Origin: an uncultured Planktomarina sp.
Lineage (GTDB): Bacteria; Pseudomonadota; Alphaproteobacteria; Rhodobacterales; Rhodobacteraceae
Assembly: GCA_905182325.1 (NCBI GenBank)
Contig: CAJJBD010000019.1
Location: 1 to 53,246, forward strand
DNA length: 53,246 bases
Reading direction: 5' to 3'
In this document: in pieces, positions 1 to 8,537 of the stretch
How positions within the stretch are numbered: position 1 is the stretch's first letter
How the letters are laid out: every line of letters starts with the position of its first letter
Notes under the pieces: model-generated
The model's input: only the letters and a program-made list of their open reading frames with translations
Databases searched by the model: none
Told to the model about the DNA's origin: nothing
Program-made: the position numbers and the translations under genes

Positions 1-68
1 TCAGCACAACAATTAGCAAATAGCTAAGGTATTGTTAAGATAACTACTCAGCAACATGGATCTCAACT

Positions 69-1250
69 ATGACTGATGCATCAATTCCTATAACTCAAGA
101 TTTCTTGACGGTTCCACGCAAATTGCAGGTGGGTCCAACTAACCTGGTTGGAATGACGCGTACTGAATTGCATGATATTCTGATTGTCGCTGGTACCAGC
201 AAGAAACAAGCAAAAATGCGAACGGGACAAATCTGGCAGTGGATTTACCAAAAAGGTGTTCGAGAATTTGATCAGATGACAAATTTATCAAAAGACTATC
301 GAAGTTTTTTAAAAGAGCATTTCGTGGTGATGATCCCCGAGGTTGTGTCAAAGCAGGTTTCAACAGATGGCACTAGAAAATATCTGGTGCGGATAGCGGG
401 CGGACACGAAGTTGAAACTGTCTATATACCTGAGAAAGATCGCGGTACACTGTGCATTAGTAGCCAAGTTGGCTGCACACTCACATGTTCTTTTTGTCAT
501 ACAGGTACACAAAAGCTCGTACGCAATCTGACTGCTGGAGAAATTATTGGCCAAGTTATGTTGGCACGAGATGACTTGAATGAATGGCCAGCACCTGGTC
601 GGAACCCAGTGAATAACGCGCGACTTCTATCTAACATAGTATTAATGGGTATGGGCGAACCATTATATAATTTTGAAAACGTGCGAGATGCGATGAAAAT
701 TGCAATGGATCCAGAGGGAATTTCTTTATCACGACGTAGAATTACTCTATCAACCTCAGGTGTTGTTCCAGAGATTGCAAGAACTGCCACAGAAATTGGT
801 TGCCTTTTGGCTATTTCATTTCATGCTACAACAAATGAAGTGCGAGATAAATTAGTACCCATAAATAAGCGTTGGAATTTGAGCGCCTTGTTGGATGCAC
901 TGCGCGATTATCCAAAAGTCAGTAATTCAGAAAGAATTACTTTTGAATATGTAATGCTGAAAGACATAAATGATAGTGACGCGGATGCATACCGTTTGGT
1001 AGATCTAATCAAAGGCATCCCAGCAAAGGTTAATTTGATACCATTCAATCCCTGGCCAGGCGCACCTTATGAACGTTCGTCAAATAATCGAATCCATGCT
1101 TTTTCTGAGATCATTTATGAGGCTGGCTATGCAAGCCCCATCCGCAAACCAAGAGGTGAAGATATTTTTGCAGCATGCGGTCAACTCAAGTCAGCCACCG
1201 AGCGCGCTCGAAAGAGTAGAAAAGAAATTTCAGCTGAAGCGGGACTCTGA
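69..1250 (+). CDS. rlmN: Dual-specificity 23S rRNA A2503 / tRNA A37 C2-methyltransferase RlmN
   Basis: A radical-SAM enzyme that methylates C2 of A2503 in 23S rRNA, and in many bacteria A37 of some tRNAs. The CxxxCxxC iron-sulfur motif is visible (Cys136, Cys140, Cys143, in CTLTCSFC). Cys129, in [11 protein letters not shown], and Cys370, in [10 protein letters not shown], match the two cysteines of the ping-pong mechanism. GMGEPLYN is also typical. At 393 aa it has the usual alphaproteobacterial length. The ATG at 69 has only a weak upstream purine stretch, but the N-terminus ([13 protein letters not shown]) matches the Rhodobacterales form as I remember it, so I keep this start. It is transcribed alone and converges on the LOG gene. 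The promoter is probably just outside the window. Confidence 0.96.
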   Translation: MTDASIPITQDFLTVPRKLQVGPTNLVGMTRTELHDILIVAGTSKKQAKMRTGQIWQWIYQKGVREFDQMTNLSKDYRSFLKEHFVVMIPEVVSKQVSTDGTRKYLVRIAGGHEVETVYIPEKDRGTLCISSQVGCTLTCSFCHTGTQKLVRNLTAGEIIGQVMLARDDLNEWPAPGRNPVNNARLLSNIVLMGMGEPLYNFENVRDAMKIAMDPEGISLSRRRITLSTSGVVPEIARTATEIGCLLAISFHATTNEVRDKLVPINKRWNLSALLDALRDYPKVSNSERITFEYVMLKDINDSDADAYRLVDLIKGIPAKVNLIPFNPWPGAPYERSSNNRIHAFSEIIYEAGYASPIRKPRGEDIFAACGQLKSATERARKSRKEISAEAGL

Positions 1251-1337
1251 TATTTTTTAACAGCGGTGGAAAAATATGTCTTTATATAGAGGTTTTTTGA
1301 GCTTTGTTATGTGTCTGATGGGCCTAACGCTTATAAT

Positions 1338-2144
1338 TTAAACCTGCCATTTATTGATAGCCTCCAAAGCTTCGTCCGCAGTTTCAACAAATTTAATGAG
1401 CTCTAAATCCTTTTCTGAGATAGTACCAGAATCTGCTAACGCATCCCAATTTATAATCGAGCGCCAGAAGGCTTCACCAAACAGCAACAAAGGTACCGGC
1501 TCCATGCGACCCGTTTGGATAAGAGTTAGGCTTTCAAACATTTCGTCCAGTGTTCCAAAACCACCAGGAAAAATACATATAGCACTGGCTCTCATCAAAA
1601 AATGCATCTTTCTGAGTGCAAAATAATGAAAGTTAAAACAGAGTTCAGGTGTCACATATGAATTTGGTGATTGTTCATGCGGGAGAACAATATTCAACCC
1701 TATTGAGCGTCCTCCAGCATCGTATGCTCCACGGTTTCCTGCCTCCATAACCCCTGGACCGCCACCAGTAACAATTACATTTGTGTATCCATCTGATTTT
1801 AGTGTAATTTTTTTCGCAAAAAGCCTAGCTTCTTCATAATATTTACTAAGATCAGATAACGTTTTAGTGCGAGCCTGATGATGCTTCGCAGGTTCCGGAA
1901 TGCGGGCGCCACCAAATAACACAATAGTAGATTTGATCCCTTGTTCATCCAGTATCATTTCTGGCTTAAGTATCTCCAGCTGAAGTCGTACCGGGCGCAA
2001 ATCATCACGACACAAAAACTCAGGATCATCGAATGCGAGACGAAAGGCTGGAGACCGCGTCTGAGGATTATCTGGTGCAATTTTTGCCGCGACCAAATCT
2101 TCATGGCTTGCACGCATCTGATGTTTCCGGTCTCTGTCTACCAT
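1338..2144 (-). CDS. LOG family protein (TIGR00730-type, cytokinin riboside phosphoribohydrolase-like)
   Basis: A Rossmann-fold LOG-family protein of 268 aa. The hallmark nucleotide-binding motif GGGPGVMEA is at about residues 127-135 and PGGFGTLDE at about 193-201. Characterised relatives hydrolyse nucleoside 5'-monophosphates to a free base and ribose 5-phosphate. The substrate here cannot be read from sequence. About 70 extra N-terminal residues precede the Rossmann core, as in the longer bacterial TIGR00730 proteins. It is divergent from dapD and shares a 287-bp intergenic region with it. The family is certain; the biochemical role is not. Confidence 0.88.
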   Translation of the reverse strand: MVDRDRKHQMRASHEDLVAAKIAPDNPQTRSPAFRLAFDDPEFLCRDDLRPVRLQLEILKPEMILDEQGIKSTIVLFGGARIPEPAKHHQARTKTLSDLSKYYEEARLFAKKITLKSDGYTNVIVTGGGPGVMEAGNRGAYDAGGRSIGLNIVLPHEQSPNSYVTPELCFNFHYFALRKMHFLMRASAICIFPGGFGTLDEMFESLTLIQTGRMEPVPLLLFGEAFWRSIINWDALADSGTISEKDLELIKFVETADEALEAINKWQV

Positions 2145-2431
2145 CTAAAATATCCACTTTGCTTGTTTGATTGGAGGCTCAGACTGTTCATTAAAGGGAC
2201 ACAGCAACTTCAGCGCAACAACTTTTTGTACCAACTTAAATTAATACCACATTGGAAGCCAGTAATCCAAACCAATGGGGGTAGTATTATCAGTCACCAG
2301 GACATGATTGCTAGCACTTAGCAAACTATTAAAAAGTCACTATTTAGAAAGTTATTTTAAATAGATTGGCATAGACCTGAAGCATTAGGTTCAGTAATAG
2401 ATTTATCAAATTAGTTTAATTGGAGACATTT

Positions 2432-3259
2432 ATGCCATACGCACAACTAGAAACTGCAATTGAAGCCGCTTGGGAAGCCCGAGATGGCATTAACGTTGAT
2501 ACAAAGGGCCAAATGCGGGATGCTATCGAAGACACGCTGGAGGCACTCGACAGTGGCGCCTTGCGTGTGGCGGAAAAACAATCAAATGGGGATTGGTTCG
2601 TAAACCAATGGGCTAAGAAAGCAGTCCTATTGGGTTTTCGATTAAAAAATATGGAACTTCAGACTGGCAGTGCGCAAGGTGGAAGCTGGTGGGACAAAGT
2701 TGATAGCAAATGGAAAAACTGGAACGAAAAAGATTGGGCTGAGGCAGGATTTCGCGCCGTTCCAAACTGTGTTGTAAGGAAGTCAGCATTTATAGCGCCT
2801 GGCGTGGTTTTAATGCCTTCATTCGTAAACCTTGGCGCTTACGTTGATGCTGGCACAATGGTAGACACATGGGCCACCGTAGGCAGCTGTGCCCAAATTG
2901 GAAAAAATGTGCATCTGTCAGGCGGCGTTGGAATTGGTGGTGTATTAGAACCAATGCAGGCTGGTCCCACCATTATTGAGGATAACTGTTTTATTGGAGC
3001 TCGTTCAGAGGTAGTTGAGGGATGTATTATCCGCGAAGGTGCAGTGCTAGGGATGGGTGTATTCATTGGAAAATCAACGAAAATCGTAGATCGTGACACA
3101 GGTGAAGTAATGTACGGCGAAGTACCAGCGTACTCTGTTGTTGTAGCAGGCTCAATGCCGTCAAAAAACAACATAAACCTCTACTGCGCTGTTATTGTTA
3201 AGCGCGTAGATGCTCAAACTCGTTCCAAAACAGCTATTAACGAACTTCTGCGTGATTAA
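2432..3259 (+). CDS. dapD: 2,3,4,5-tetrahydropyridine-2,6-dicarboxylate N-succinyltransferase
   Basis: Catalyses the succinyl-CoA-dependent step of the meso-diaminopimelate/lysine pathway in the cytoplasm. The protein has the left-handed beta-helix hexapeptide pattern, seen from about residue 105 onward ([45 protein letters not shown]). I choose the ATG at 2432 (MPYAQLE), with a GGAGA ribosome site 5 nt upstream, over an in-frame TTG at 2420 that lies partly inside that site. This gives 275 aa, the standard DapD length. A conserved small gene and dapE follow, so two pathway steps are clustered. Confidence 0.97.
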   Translation: MPYAQLETAIEAAWEARDGINVDTKGQMRDAIEDTLEALDSGALRVAEKQSNGDWFVNQWAKKAVLLGFRLKNMELQTGSAQGGSWWDKVDSKWKNWNEKDWAEAGFRAVPNCVVRKSAFIAPGVVLMPSFVNLGAYVDAGTMVDTWATVGSCAQIGKNVHLSGGVGIGGVLEPMQAGPTIIEDNCFIGARSEVVEGCIIREGAVLGMGVFIGKSTKIVDRDTGEVMYGEVPAYSVVVAGSMPSKNNINLYCAVIVKRVDAQTRSKTAINELLRD

Positions 3260-3415
3260 TTTATTGAGATTCAGCAAAAAGTCAGATTCTAATGTGAGCC
3301 TTTTGGGGTGAGCTTAATTAACAGGCCTATAAAGAAAATTTTTCTTTTCAGCCCACCCTCTGCCCAATACAGTCATAAAAGGGTACACAAGGTAAACCGA
3401 TAAAGATTTAAAAAT

Positions 3416-3763
3416 ATGACCGAAAAGAAAAAACGCCCCCAGTACGTATTCACCCTGCTTGTTGAGGTTGGACGTAAGGATGGAGATGGCCTTCCATCCG
3501 AAGCCATTGGTGGTTCATTGATGATATATGCAAGCGGCGTAGACGAAGCTGAAGCCGTACGTGAAACTGTTGCTATATTAAAGCAGGCTGATCTCGCTCC
3601 TTTAGATGTTACAGGATATGGAACTCTGGACGAACGCCTGAGTGAGGGTCATGACATCTCACAAGACGAGCGCGACTTGATGCAACGCTCCCTAAATGAA
3701 AACAGCGTCATTGTTGCACAAATGACTCCATTTTTTGAAACAGTTTCAAGAGGGGTGCAATAA
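3416..3763 (+). CDS. Conserved protein of unknown function between dapD and dapE
   Basis: A 115-aa soluble protein that I do not recognise as a named domain. It starts with a basic patch ([10 protein letters not shown]) followed by a predicted beta strand (VFTLLVEV), and the rest is mixed alpha/beta and acidic. There is no signal peptide, membrane segment or cysteine. Its stop codon overlaps the dapE start as TAATG (shared A at 3763), so the two are translationally coupled, and it is probably co-transcribed with dapE. I recall a similar small gene at this position in related Rhodobacterales, which would favour a role linked to diaminopimelate synthesis, but no function can be assigned. Confidence 0.8.
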   Translation: MTEKKKRPQYVFTLLVEVGRKDGDGLPSEAIGGSLMIYASGVDEAEAVRETVAILKQADLAPLDVTGYGTLDERLSEGHDISQDERDLMQRSLNENSVIVAQMTPFFETVSRGVQ

Positions 3764-4893
3764 TGGTTAATGCTGCAGATCTTACTGCCGATTTAATTCG
3801 ATGTTCCAGTGTAACACCAAACGAAGGTGGTGCACTGAAGTTACTTGAAGCAATACTTTCTGATCATGGGTTTTCATGTACCCGAGTTGATCGAGGCAAG
3901 GTTTCCAACTTATTTGCACGCTGGGGAAGTGGGAAAACCTTTGGCTTTAATGGGCACACAGATGTAGTTCCCGTAGGAGATATTTCATCTTGGACATTTG
4001 ATCCCTTTGGCGCAAAAATTCATGATGGTTGGATGTATGGGCGCGGCGCGGCAGATATGAAATCCGGAGTTGCCGCTTTCGCAGCAGCGGCGATAGATTT
4101 CGTTACTGACACCCCCCCTTCTGGGTCGATTGTTCTGGCGATAACTGGAGACGAAGAAGGACCTGCCAAAGATGGCACCTTAGCGTTATTGGACTGGATG
4201 GAAGCAAAAAACGAGTTTATGGATGTTTGCCTTGTAGGTGAGCCAACATGTCCAGATGAAATGGGCCAAATGATAAAAATTGGGCGCAGAGGATCAATGA
4301 ATGCCCACTTCAAAGTTACTGGCAAGCAGGGTCATTCAGCTTATCCACATCGCGCTAAGAACCCTTTGCCAGCAATGGCACGATTAGTTGACCAACTTAG
4401 TGTGGCCGAATTAGATCACGGGACTCAACATTTTGATGCTTCAACGATTGCCGTGGTAACTATTGATACAGGAAACTCAACAACAAATATAATTCCAGAG
4501 CAAAGTCTCGCGACAGTAAATATTCGCTTCAATGACTCACATTCTGGAGATAGCCTCACAAAATGGCTAAAAATACAGACTGAAGGGATCATGGAAACCT
4601 TTGGTGTTGAAATAAGTACAGAGGTCCATATTTCTGGAGAAAGTTTTATTACACCACCTGGCGCGCTTTCTGATCTTGTTGCCCGAGCAGTTCAAGTTGA
4701 GACCAACCGCAAGCCAATACTTTCAACGAGTGGCGGAACCTCAGATGCCCGCTTCGTTCAGCATCATTGTCCAGTCATAGAGTTTGGACTGGTCGGCAAA
4801 ACTATGCATCAAGTAGATGAGAGAGTAGAAGTTGCACAAATCCACCAGTTAAAATCAATCTACACTAGGGTTTTGAGTGATTATTTCACCTAA
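3763..4893 (+). CDS. dapE: Succinyl-diaminopimelate desuccinylase
   Basis: A di-zinc M20 metallohydrolase that releases succinate from N-succinyl-LL-2,6-diaminopimelate in lysine and peptidoglycan-precursor synthesis. Metal ligands and catalytic acids are visible: His65 and Asp67 in GHTDVVP, Asp98 in [10 protein letters not shown], Glu131-Glu132 in TGDEEGP, and the C-terminal His in [15 protein letters not shown] and GGTSDARF are also typical. At 376 aa the length is normal. The start overlaps the stop of the upstream small gene. The 3' end overlaps the DUF2064 gene by 17 bp, so three genes form one coupled unit. Confidence 0.97.
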   Translation: MVNAADLTADLIRCSSVTPNEGGALKLLEAILSDHGFSCTRVDRGKVSNLFARWGSGKTFGFNGHTDVVPVGDISSWTFDPFGAKIHDGWMYGRGAADMKSGVAAFAAAAIDFVTDTPPSGSIVLAITGDEEGPAKDGTLALLDWMEAKNEFMDVCLVGEPTCPDEMGQMIKIGRRGSMNAHFKVTGKQGHSAYPHRAKNPLPAMARLVDQLSVAELDHGTQHFDASTIAVVTIDTGNSTTNIIPEQSLATVNIRFNDSHSGDSLTKWLKIQTEGIMETFGVEISTEVHISGESFITPPGALSDLVARAVQVETNRKPILSTSGGTSDARFVQHHCPVIEFGLVGKTMHQVDERVEVAQIHQLKSIYTRVLSDYFT

Positions 4894-5464
4894 ATATCGC
4901 AGAAGACTAGTAATTATGGTTAAAGAACCACGTGCCGGTAGAGTGAAAACACGGCTAGGACGCAGTATTGGAATGACAGCTGCAGCTTGGTGGTTTCGGC
5001 ATCAAAGTCGACAACTAATACGGCGCTTAATCGATCCAAGATGGGACCTCATTTTGTCGGTCTCTCCAGACCATCAAGGCATAAAAAGCAGGTTTTGGCC
5101 ATCAAATATTGCCCGGATTCCACAGGGGCATGGCTGTCTGGGTGATCGAATGACGTCTATATTCAAATTTTTACCACCTGGGCCTGTATGTATCATTGGG
5201 GCTGATATACTTAAGGTCGACATTAATGAAATATGGGCCGCCTTTCGGAGCCTGGGCACCCATCAGGCTACGTTAGGCCCAGCACAGGACGGTGGATATT
5301 GGCTGATTGGGCTCAAACGAAGTAAGGCTGTTTCTAGCCAAATATTTGAATCTGTGCGCTGGTCGAGCAAATCAGCTTTAAAAGATACTGTAGCCAGCAT
5401 GCCTGACCTAACCATCAGCTACGTATCAACTTTAAGAGATGTAGATGATATCAGTGACTTGTAA
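4877..5464 (+). CDS. DUF2064 / TIGR04282 glycosyltransferase-like protein
   Basis: A 195-aa protein of the TIGR04282/DUF2064 family, a GT-A-like nucleotide-sugar-transferase fold related to CofC/MobA-type proteins. Typical elements are [17 protein letters not shown] near the N-terminus, IIGADI in the middle and [16 protein letters not shown] near the C-terminus. I choose the GTG at 4877, inside the end of dapE, because a start at the ATG at 4918 would delete the first beta strand of the conserved N-terminal motif. The 17-bp overlap implies translational coupling. The substrate is unknown and a link to lysine synthesis is not implied. Confidence 0.8.
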   Translation: MIISPKYRRRLVIMVKEPRAGRVKTRLGRSIGMTAAAWWFRHQSRQLIRRLIDPRWDLILSVSPDHQGIKSRFWPSNIARIPQGHGCLGDRMTSIFKFLPPGPVCIIGADILKVDINEIWAAFRSLGTHQATLGPAQDGGYWLIGLKRSKAVSSQIFESVRWSSKSALKDTVASMPDLTISYVSTLRDVDDISDL

Positions 5465-5616
5465 GATAAATACAAAACCTTCACTTAAGCCCAAGACTAA
5501 GAGTACCATGAAAATAGCGGAGATTTATATTGCTAGAGCAATACTCAGATATTCTTTTTAACCAAATTTGGACTGAGGTTTCATCCTACAAGAATTAGTT
5601 TTCTGTACGAGTGTGT

Positions 5617-6486
5617 CTAATCCAAAGTCTGACGAGCCAATTGTACGGCGAGGATGCCAGCCATTATCACAATTACACCTATAATGTCCGAAAACCTTAA
5701 GCTCTCACCCAAAAAAATTACTGCAATAGCTACACCAAAAAATGGGTTTAAAAAATGGAATGTAGCCGCCTTCACAGCGCCTATTCGACTCACCAGCCAG
5801 AACCAAATGAAGGTTCCCACAAGCCCAGGTATAAAAACTGAGTAGGCAAAAGCAATAATTAGATTTGGAGACAAAACTATCGTCGGCTGCTCGAACAATA
5901 ACCCAGGAATCACAAGTAATATTGAACCCACGAGCATCTGCAAACCCACTATCATCAAAAGGTTTCCACCAGAAGACGCTCCTCGCATCATCAATGTAGC
6001 AACAGTAAGTGAAATAACTGCTATGGCACATAGTATTATTCCTAAAAGGTCAGCCCCACTTTGCAATCTGACACCCATAATAAGAGCAACACCAAACGCT
6101 CCAACAAAAAGACCCAGTATCCCCAAGCGTGAGAGGCGTTCACCAAAAATTATCCACCCAGAAAACCCAACAGCCAAGGGCATTATGGATGCAATAATTG
6201 AGGCTAAAGACGCCTCAATAGACTGCATTGCTACAAAGTTTAGTCCAAGATAAAGAGCATTTTGGCAGATTCCAAAAACGATAGTGGCTTTCCATTGTTC
6301 AGGGGTCAATTTCCAAGATTGGCCTAACAATCTTGCTATTCCAACGCCTATAATACCGGAAATCATAAACCTGAGAGATAGGGCTAACAATGGGGGTGCA
6401 TCAGCTACAATAATTCGGGCAGATGTAAACGCAGATGACCAAATGAGTGCAAAGGCTAAACCAGCAAAAATCGCTCGCACATCCAT
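5617..6486 (-). CDS. EamA/DMT-superfamily transporter
   Basis: An inner-membrane protein of about 289 aa with ten hydrophobic segments in two EamA repeats (first half beginning IFAGLAFALIWSSAFTSARI, second containing FIWFWLVSRIGAVKAATFHF). Such proteins export or import small metabolites. The substrate cannot be predicted. An open frame extends 45 codons upstream to 6621 and through the HU terminator, but that extension is polar and atypical. I therefore place the start at the ATG at 6486 (MDVRAIFAGL), preceded by AAGAAG. The terminator at 6608-6643 separates it from HU. Confidence 0.85.
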   Translation of the reverse strand: MDVRAIFAGLAFALIWSSAFTSARIIVADAPPLLALSLRFMISGIIGVGIARLLGQSWKLTPEQWKATIVFGICQNALYLGLNFVAMQSIEASLASIIASIMPLAVGFSGWIIFGERLSRLGILGLFVGAFGVALIMGVRLQSGADLLGIILCAIAVISLTVATLMMRGASSGGNLLMIVGLQMLVGSILLVIPGLLFEQPTIVLSPNLIIAFAYSVFIPGLVGTFIWFWLVSRIGAVKAATFHFLNPFFGVAIAVIFLGESLRFSDIIGVIVIMAGILAVQLARQTLD

Positions 6487-6607
6487 TAGACGCTTCTTTC
6501 GCACAATACCTTTGTGCCAGCATTGGTTAATATTCGCTGAAGAAGCAAGGTTAGTTGATTTTTTAGTATAAATTAACTCAAAAAAAGCTTTTGGTGATAT
6601 CCCGTAA

Positions 6608-6643
6608 ATAAAAAAGCCCACCCATTAAATTTAGGGTGGGCTT
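6608..6643 (-). terminator. Rho-independent terminator after HU gene
   Basis: A perfect 10-bp stem (AAGCCCACCC with GGGTGGGCTT, 6614-6643) with a 10-nt loop is followed on the minus strand by a run of T. It lies 21 bp past the HU stop codon and ends that transcript. Confidence 0.9.
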
Positions 6644-6664
6644 CTGAATCAGAATTTTTTTAGC

Positions 6665-6952
6665 TCAGCTATTTACACTATCTTTTAGTGCTTTCGCTAT
6701 CGTCATTTTTACAACTTTGTCCGCACCTTTTTTGAAGCTTTCACCAGTTGCGGGGTTACGTACCATACGTTCAGGACGCTCACGGCAGTAAATTTTACCT
6801 ACACCGGGCAAAGTCACAGCACCACCACCAGATACTTCGCTTGTTATAAGATCACAAATTGCATCCAAGGAAGCTGCTGCTGATTTCTTATCTGTATTCA
6901 TTTTATCTGCCAAGGTGGCAACTAATTGTGTTTTCGTCATAGGTTTTGACAT
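6665..6952 (-). CDS. HU-family DNA-binding protein
   Basis: A 95-aa nucleoid protein that bends and compacts DNA as a dimer. The N-terminal helices (KTQLVATLADKM) and the beta-arm DNA-intercalating motif VRNPATGES are visible. The arm sequence CRERPERMVRNPATGE is the variant I associate with Rhodobacterales, in place of the more common ARTGRNP form. The ATG at 6952 has a strong AGGAG site at 6960-6964. A terminator-like hairpin lies immediately upstream of this ribosome site (6965-6985), within the predicted leader, and a clear terminator follows the gene. Confidence 0.95.
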   Translation of the reverse strand: MSKPMTKTQLVATLADKMNTDKKSAAASLDAICDLITSEVSGGGAVTLPGVGKIYCRERPERMVRNPATGESFKKGADKVVKMTIAKALKDSVNS

Positions 6953-6964
6953 TTATTTTCTCCT

Positions 6965-6985
6965 AAAAAGCCCAACACCTTGGGC
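6965..6985 (-). terminator. Terminator-like hairpin in the HU leader
   Basis: On the minus strand GCCCAA, a GGTG loop and TTGGGC form a perfect 6-bp GC-rich stem followed by TTTTT. It directly abuts the HU ribosome site. It may terminate amn read-through, act as a leader attenuator, or protect the 5' end of HU mRNA. Confidence 0.6.
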
Positions 6986-6996
6986 ACCAATCCTTT

Positions 6997-7026
6997 ATAT
7001 TAACTGCATATTGTGGTGAGACACAA
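6997..7026 (-). promoter_or_regulatory. Candidate sigma-70 promoter of the HU gene
   Basis: Minus strand: TTGTGT (7021-7026), an 18-nt spacer, then TAATAT (6997-7002). Transcription would start near 6990, so the hairpin at 6965-6985 would be at the very 5' end of the mRNA. The -35 lies within an inverted repeat, TGAGACA / TGTCTCA (7017-7038). Assigned by eye only. Confidence 0.45.
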
Positions 7027-7061
7027 CAAATTGTCTCAAATTAATTCAAAAAAATGTGAAA

Positions 7062-8537
7062 TTAAAGAAAAGCTGTCTCCTGAAAACTTCTTAATTTACG
7101 AGAATGGATGCTTTCCAATGGCATTTCTCTCAAAATTTCCATAGCCCGTATGCCTATTCTGAGATGACGGACTACTTGGGTTTTATAGAATTCAGTAGCC
7201 ATTCCAGGTAACTTCAGCTCTCCATGCAGTGGTTTGTCACTCACACATAATAATGTTCCGTAAGGTACACGAAACCGATAACCGTTCGCGGCAATTGTGG
7301 CACTTTCCATATCTAGAGCAATCGCACGGGACTGGCTTAAACGCAGTACAGGGCCAGATTGGTCCCGTAATTCCCAATTTCTATTATCAATCGTAGCTAC
7401 CGTGCCAGTGCGCATAATTTTTTTTAACTCAAAACCGCTAAACTCTGTCACTTCAGCAACTGCCTGTTCCAGGCTTGTCTGTATTTCAGCAAGAGCTGGA
7501 ATGGGTACCCAAATAGGCAAATCATCGTCCAATACATGGTCTTCTCGGAGATAAGCGTGAGCCAAAACAAAATCTCCTAAATCCTGTGAGTTTCTCAAGC
7601 CAGCGCAATGCCCAACCATTAACCAGGCGTGTGGACGTAACACCGCTATATGGTCCGTAGCAGTTTTAGCGTTTGAGGGGCCTACTCCGATGTTAACCAA
7701 TGAAATCCCACTGCCGTCAATCCTTTTCAAATGATAAGTAGGCATCTGTGGAATCTTTTCAGAGCTTTTTAACAGTCCATCACCTTTTTTAATAAAATGA
7801 TTTCCCGTTCCAACGAAGGAAAGATAGCCACTGGACGGGTCGTCCAACTGCTGACGCGCATATGCCTCAAATTCCTCGACATAAAATTGGTAATTGGTAA
7901 ATAAGACGTGGTTTTGAAAGTGCTCAGGGTCAGTAGCCGTGTAATGGGCCAAACGAGCTAAAGAGTAATCCACTCTTTGGGCTGTAAAAGCTGCAAGTGG
8001 CATGCAGCCATCAGCCTTTGGGGCCGCAACACCATTAACTATATCATCATTCATTGTGCTAAGTTCTGGTACGTCAAAAACATCTCGCAATGTAAATCCG
8101 GCAGCTTCAGGTGGGACAACTAGGCTAGGATCATTCGCAATCGCAAAATGAATTGGTATTGGAGTATCAGAATACGCTACTTGTATTGATACATTGTGGT
8201 TCTCAATAAGCAGACCCACTTGTTGCTCAAGGTAGTGACGAAACATAGCTGGTCGTGTGATAGTCGCGGCAAACGTGCCAGGACCTGTCACATGACCAAA
8301 GGACAGCCTACTATCTACTGAGGCGTAACTCGTTGTTGTAATGCGAACTTCTGGATAGTAGGCTCTGTATCGGCAGCTACTTTGCCCAGTTCCTAGCACA
8401 GAAATAAATTTTTCACATAAAAAGTCTGAAGCCTCCCGGTATAACAGTATTAGATAGGCGACGGCGTCCTTGGGGTTTTCAAAGTTTTTTGTGGGCTTGT
8501 CAGCGGGCAACATCAAATTCGGTTCACCTTCAATCAT
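7062..8537 (-). CDS. amn: AMP nucleosidase
   Basis: Hydrolyses AMP to adenine and ribose 5-phosphate. The 491-aa protein has the two-part AMP nucleosidase organisation: an N-terminal AMP-binding regulatory domain (residues about 1-190) and a C-terminal nucleoside-phosphorylase-like domain containing NIGVGPSNAKTATDHIAVLR, WLMVGHCAGL and ALDMESATIAANG. The Asp of MVGHCAG...LGDFVLAHAY and the Glu of DMESAT fit the fold. Its ATG overlaps the ade stop codon as ATGA (8534-8537), so the two enzymes are translationally coupled. Together they would convert AMP to hypoxanthine and ribose 5-phosphate. Confidence 0.95.
   Translation of the reverse strand: MIEGEPNLMLPADKPTKNFENPKDAVAYLILLYREASDFLCEKFISVLGTGQSSCRYRAYYPEVRITTTSYASVDSRLSFGHVTGPGTFAATITRPAMFRHYLEQQVGLLIENHNVSIQVAYSDTPIPIHFAIANDPSLVVPPEAAGFTLRDVFDVPELSTMNDDIVNGVAAPKADGCMPLAAFTAQRVDYSLARLAHYTATDPEHFQNHVLFTNYQFYVEEFEAYARQQLDDPSSGYLSFVGTGNHFIKKGDGLLKSSEKIPQMPTYHLKRIDGSGISLVNIGVGPSNAKTATDHIAVLRPHAWLMVGHCAGLRNSQDLGDFVLAHAYLREDHVLDDDLPIWVPIPALAEIQTSLEQAVAEVTEFSGFELKKIMRTGTVATIDNRNWELRDQSGPVLRLSQSRAIALDMESATIAANGYRFRVPYGTLLCVSDKPLHGELKLPGMATEFYKTQVVRHLRIGIRAMEILREMPLESIHSRKLRSFQETAFL

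Noticed and set aside
1941-2321. 126-codon plus-strand frame opposite the LOG gene
   Set aside because: It lies mostly antisense to the clear LOG coding sequence, with no ribosome site or family-like sequence.
2420-2431. TTG start 12 bp upstream for dapD
   Set aside because: It lies two bases before the GGAGA ribosome site of the ATG at 2432 and would extend DapD beyond its conserved start.
3331-3347. AAAGAAAA/TTTTCTTT palindrome between dapD and the unknown gene
   Set aside because: It has almost no loop and is low-complexity AT sequence, so a terminator or operator role is not supported.
6487-6621. N-terminal extension of the EamA transporter at 5617-6486
   Set aside because: The 45 extra residues are polar, lie partly in the HU terminator, and are not found in EamA proteins.
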